Under the pieces are notes generated by a model, which was not told the origin of the DNA, did not search any database, and saw only the letters and a program-made list of their open reading frames with translations. A DNA stretch of 14,218 bases from Candidatus Bipolaricaulota bacterium (GTDB lineage Bacteria; Bipolaricaulota; Bipolaricaulia; UBA7950; UBA9294). The stretch spans positions 1-14,218 of the forward strand of contig JAUWNS010000050.1 in assembly GCA_030612485.1 (NCBI GenBank), written 5' to 3'. Each line of letters begins with the position of its first letter. The first letter of the stretch is position 1. Shown here in pieces: positions 13,777-14,218 of the stretch. Position numbers and translations under genes: made by a program.

Positions 13777-14071
13777 CAGGTACTCCTCTTAGAAGGCAGA
13801 CTCGGCTTAATAGTGGAATCAAGGTAAAAACAGGAATTCTCGGATGTGCGCCCTGTTAAAGGACGTTGGTATTGCGAACGAACAGAGAGTTACGGTGGGC
13901 GTTCAGGCTTACTGAATAACGAGGGTGATCCACCGCGGGAACGGCGAATGTGAACGGTTGGACTTCATAGCTCTTCTGCGTCATAGCTACCCCTCTATTC
14001 GAGATGACTTACCGTACCACAACTCGACACCTCTGTCAACGGACAGAGAACACCCAAGAAGGCCCGATCGG
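13777..14071. other. Divergent intergenic region with a perfect palindrome
   Basis: No credible coding or RNA gene was found on either strand. Position 14031-14048 is a perfect 7-bp inverted repeat (CTCTGTC, AACG, GACAGAG), 23 bases before the -35 of the rightward promoter. It has no U-tract on either side, so an operator or leader structure is more likely than a terminator. The minus-strand gene's own promoter was not confidently found. Confidence 0.5.
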
Positions 14072-14100
14072 TTGGCGAGGTCCCGTTGGAGTGGTATGAT
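14072..14100 (+). promoter_or_regulatory. Extended -10 promoter for the Dak2/FakA-like gene
   Basis: TTGGCG (14072-14077), a 17-base spacer, and TGGTATGAT with hexamer TATGAT at 14095-14100. The expected start of transcription, about 14106-14108, is only two to four bases before the ATG at 14110, implying a nearly leaderless mRNA. Confidence 0.55.
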
Positions 14101-14109
14101 ACGCGTGTG

Positions 14110-14218
14110 ATGAAGAAGGAAATCTACGATAGGATTCCCTATCTGAACGCGGAGTACCTTCGTCGTGCGGTTCTCGCTGGCGCACGACGGGTAATTGCCG
14201 ACAAGGATCTCCTCAATC
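14110..14218 (+). CDS. Start of a Dak2-domain protein (FakA/YloV-like), cut by the window end
   Basis: Thirty-six codons from ATG 14110 to the edge. The peptide has NAEYLRRAVLAGARRVIADK followed by DLLN, which resembles the start of the Dak2 domain, where an L-x3-x-x-A-G-A-R helix precedes the LN-x-x-N-V-F-P-V-P-D-G-D-T-G nucleotide-binding loop (the loop would lie just beyond the window). Dak2/FakA proteins phosphorylate fatty acids with DegV-type partners, or are dihydroxyacetone-kinase-like. No Shine-Dalgarno precedes the ATG, in line with the near-leaderless promoter placement. The assignment rests on a short stretch. Confidence 0.6.
   Translation, partial: MKKEIYDRIPYLNAEYLRRAVLAGARRVIADKDLLN

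Noticed and set aside
13860..13990. Possible tRNA in the divergent intergenic region
   Set aside because: No acceptor/T-arm pairing around a TTCRA loop could be found; only short unrelated inverted repeats.
13925..14110. Plus-strand 61-codon frame before the Dak2-like gene
   Set aside because: Covers the palindrome and promoter, has no Shine-Dalgarno and no protein-like pattern.

Overview
The window reads as a bacterial, probably diderm, chromosome segment devoted mostly to exported and surface proteins. Six proteins carry N-terminal signal peptides or are built of extracellular beta-sandwich repeats. Two proteins have beta-barrel-like regions. The only recognisable metabolic genes lie at the right edge. 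The archaeal-type asparagine synthetase, DUF11/HYR/SdrD-B-rich proteins and moderately high GC would fit an uncultured deep-branching lineage such as Bipolaricaulota (OP1/Acetothermia). That placement is a guess from gene flavour and nothing in the window proves it.

Layout. Positions 1-2525: 3' part of a large modular surface protein (HYR, DUF11/DUF7507-like, cadherin-like and lamin-tail domains), ending in a hairpin. 2622-4361: a secreted protein with two cadherin-like domains and a beta-barrel-like C-terminus. 4624-5127: a consensus promoter, a class I cyclic-di-GMP riboswitch whose P1 strand is re-used in an intrinsic terminator, and a 105-residue protein joining a ribbon-helix-helix-like N-terminus to an MshEN-like cyclic-di-GMP-binding C-terminus. 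5118-5330: a 12-bp triple repeat and short coupled ORFs. 5334-5448: a second class I cyclic-di-GMP riboswitch, followed by helices able to hide the next Shine-Dalgarno. 5453-12656: five same-strand genes: a small secreted subunit-like protein, a DUF11 protein sharing its mature N-terminus, a 290-residue protein sharing its C-terminal strand pattern, a two-domain PapD-like periplasmic protein, and a 946-residue protein with NEW3, beta-rich, SdrD-B and PKD domains. 12868-13776 (minus strand): archaeal-type asparagine synthetase with an in-frame amber codon. 14110 to the end: start of a Dak2/FakA-like gene.

Main hypothesis. The 4.6-12.7 kb block looks like a cyclic-di-GMP-controlled surface-fibre or adhesin assembly locus with chaperone/usher logic: subunit-like proteins, a PapD-like chaperone and a candidate outer-membrane partner. 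It appears to be controlled at several layers by the same second messenger: a transcriptional riboswitch on a small regulator that itself has an MshEN-like domain, then a second, apparently translational, riboswitch on the structural operon. The riboswitches are direct sequence observations and strong. The MshEN call rests on a clear motif match. The chaperone/usher comparison is an inference from domain order and motif shape.

Caution. Three oddities (an AUC in place of a start codon at 6085, a GTG-TAA start-stop at 9731, and a TAG inside the asparagine synthetase) could each be a single-base consensus error in the contig, so they should be checked against reads before any biological reading.
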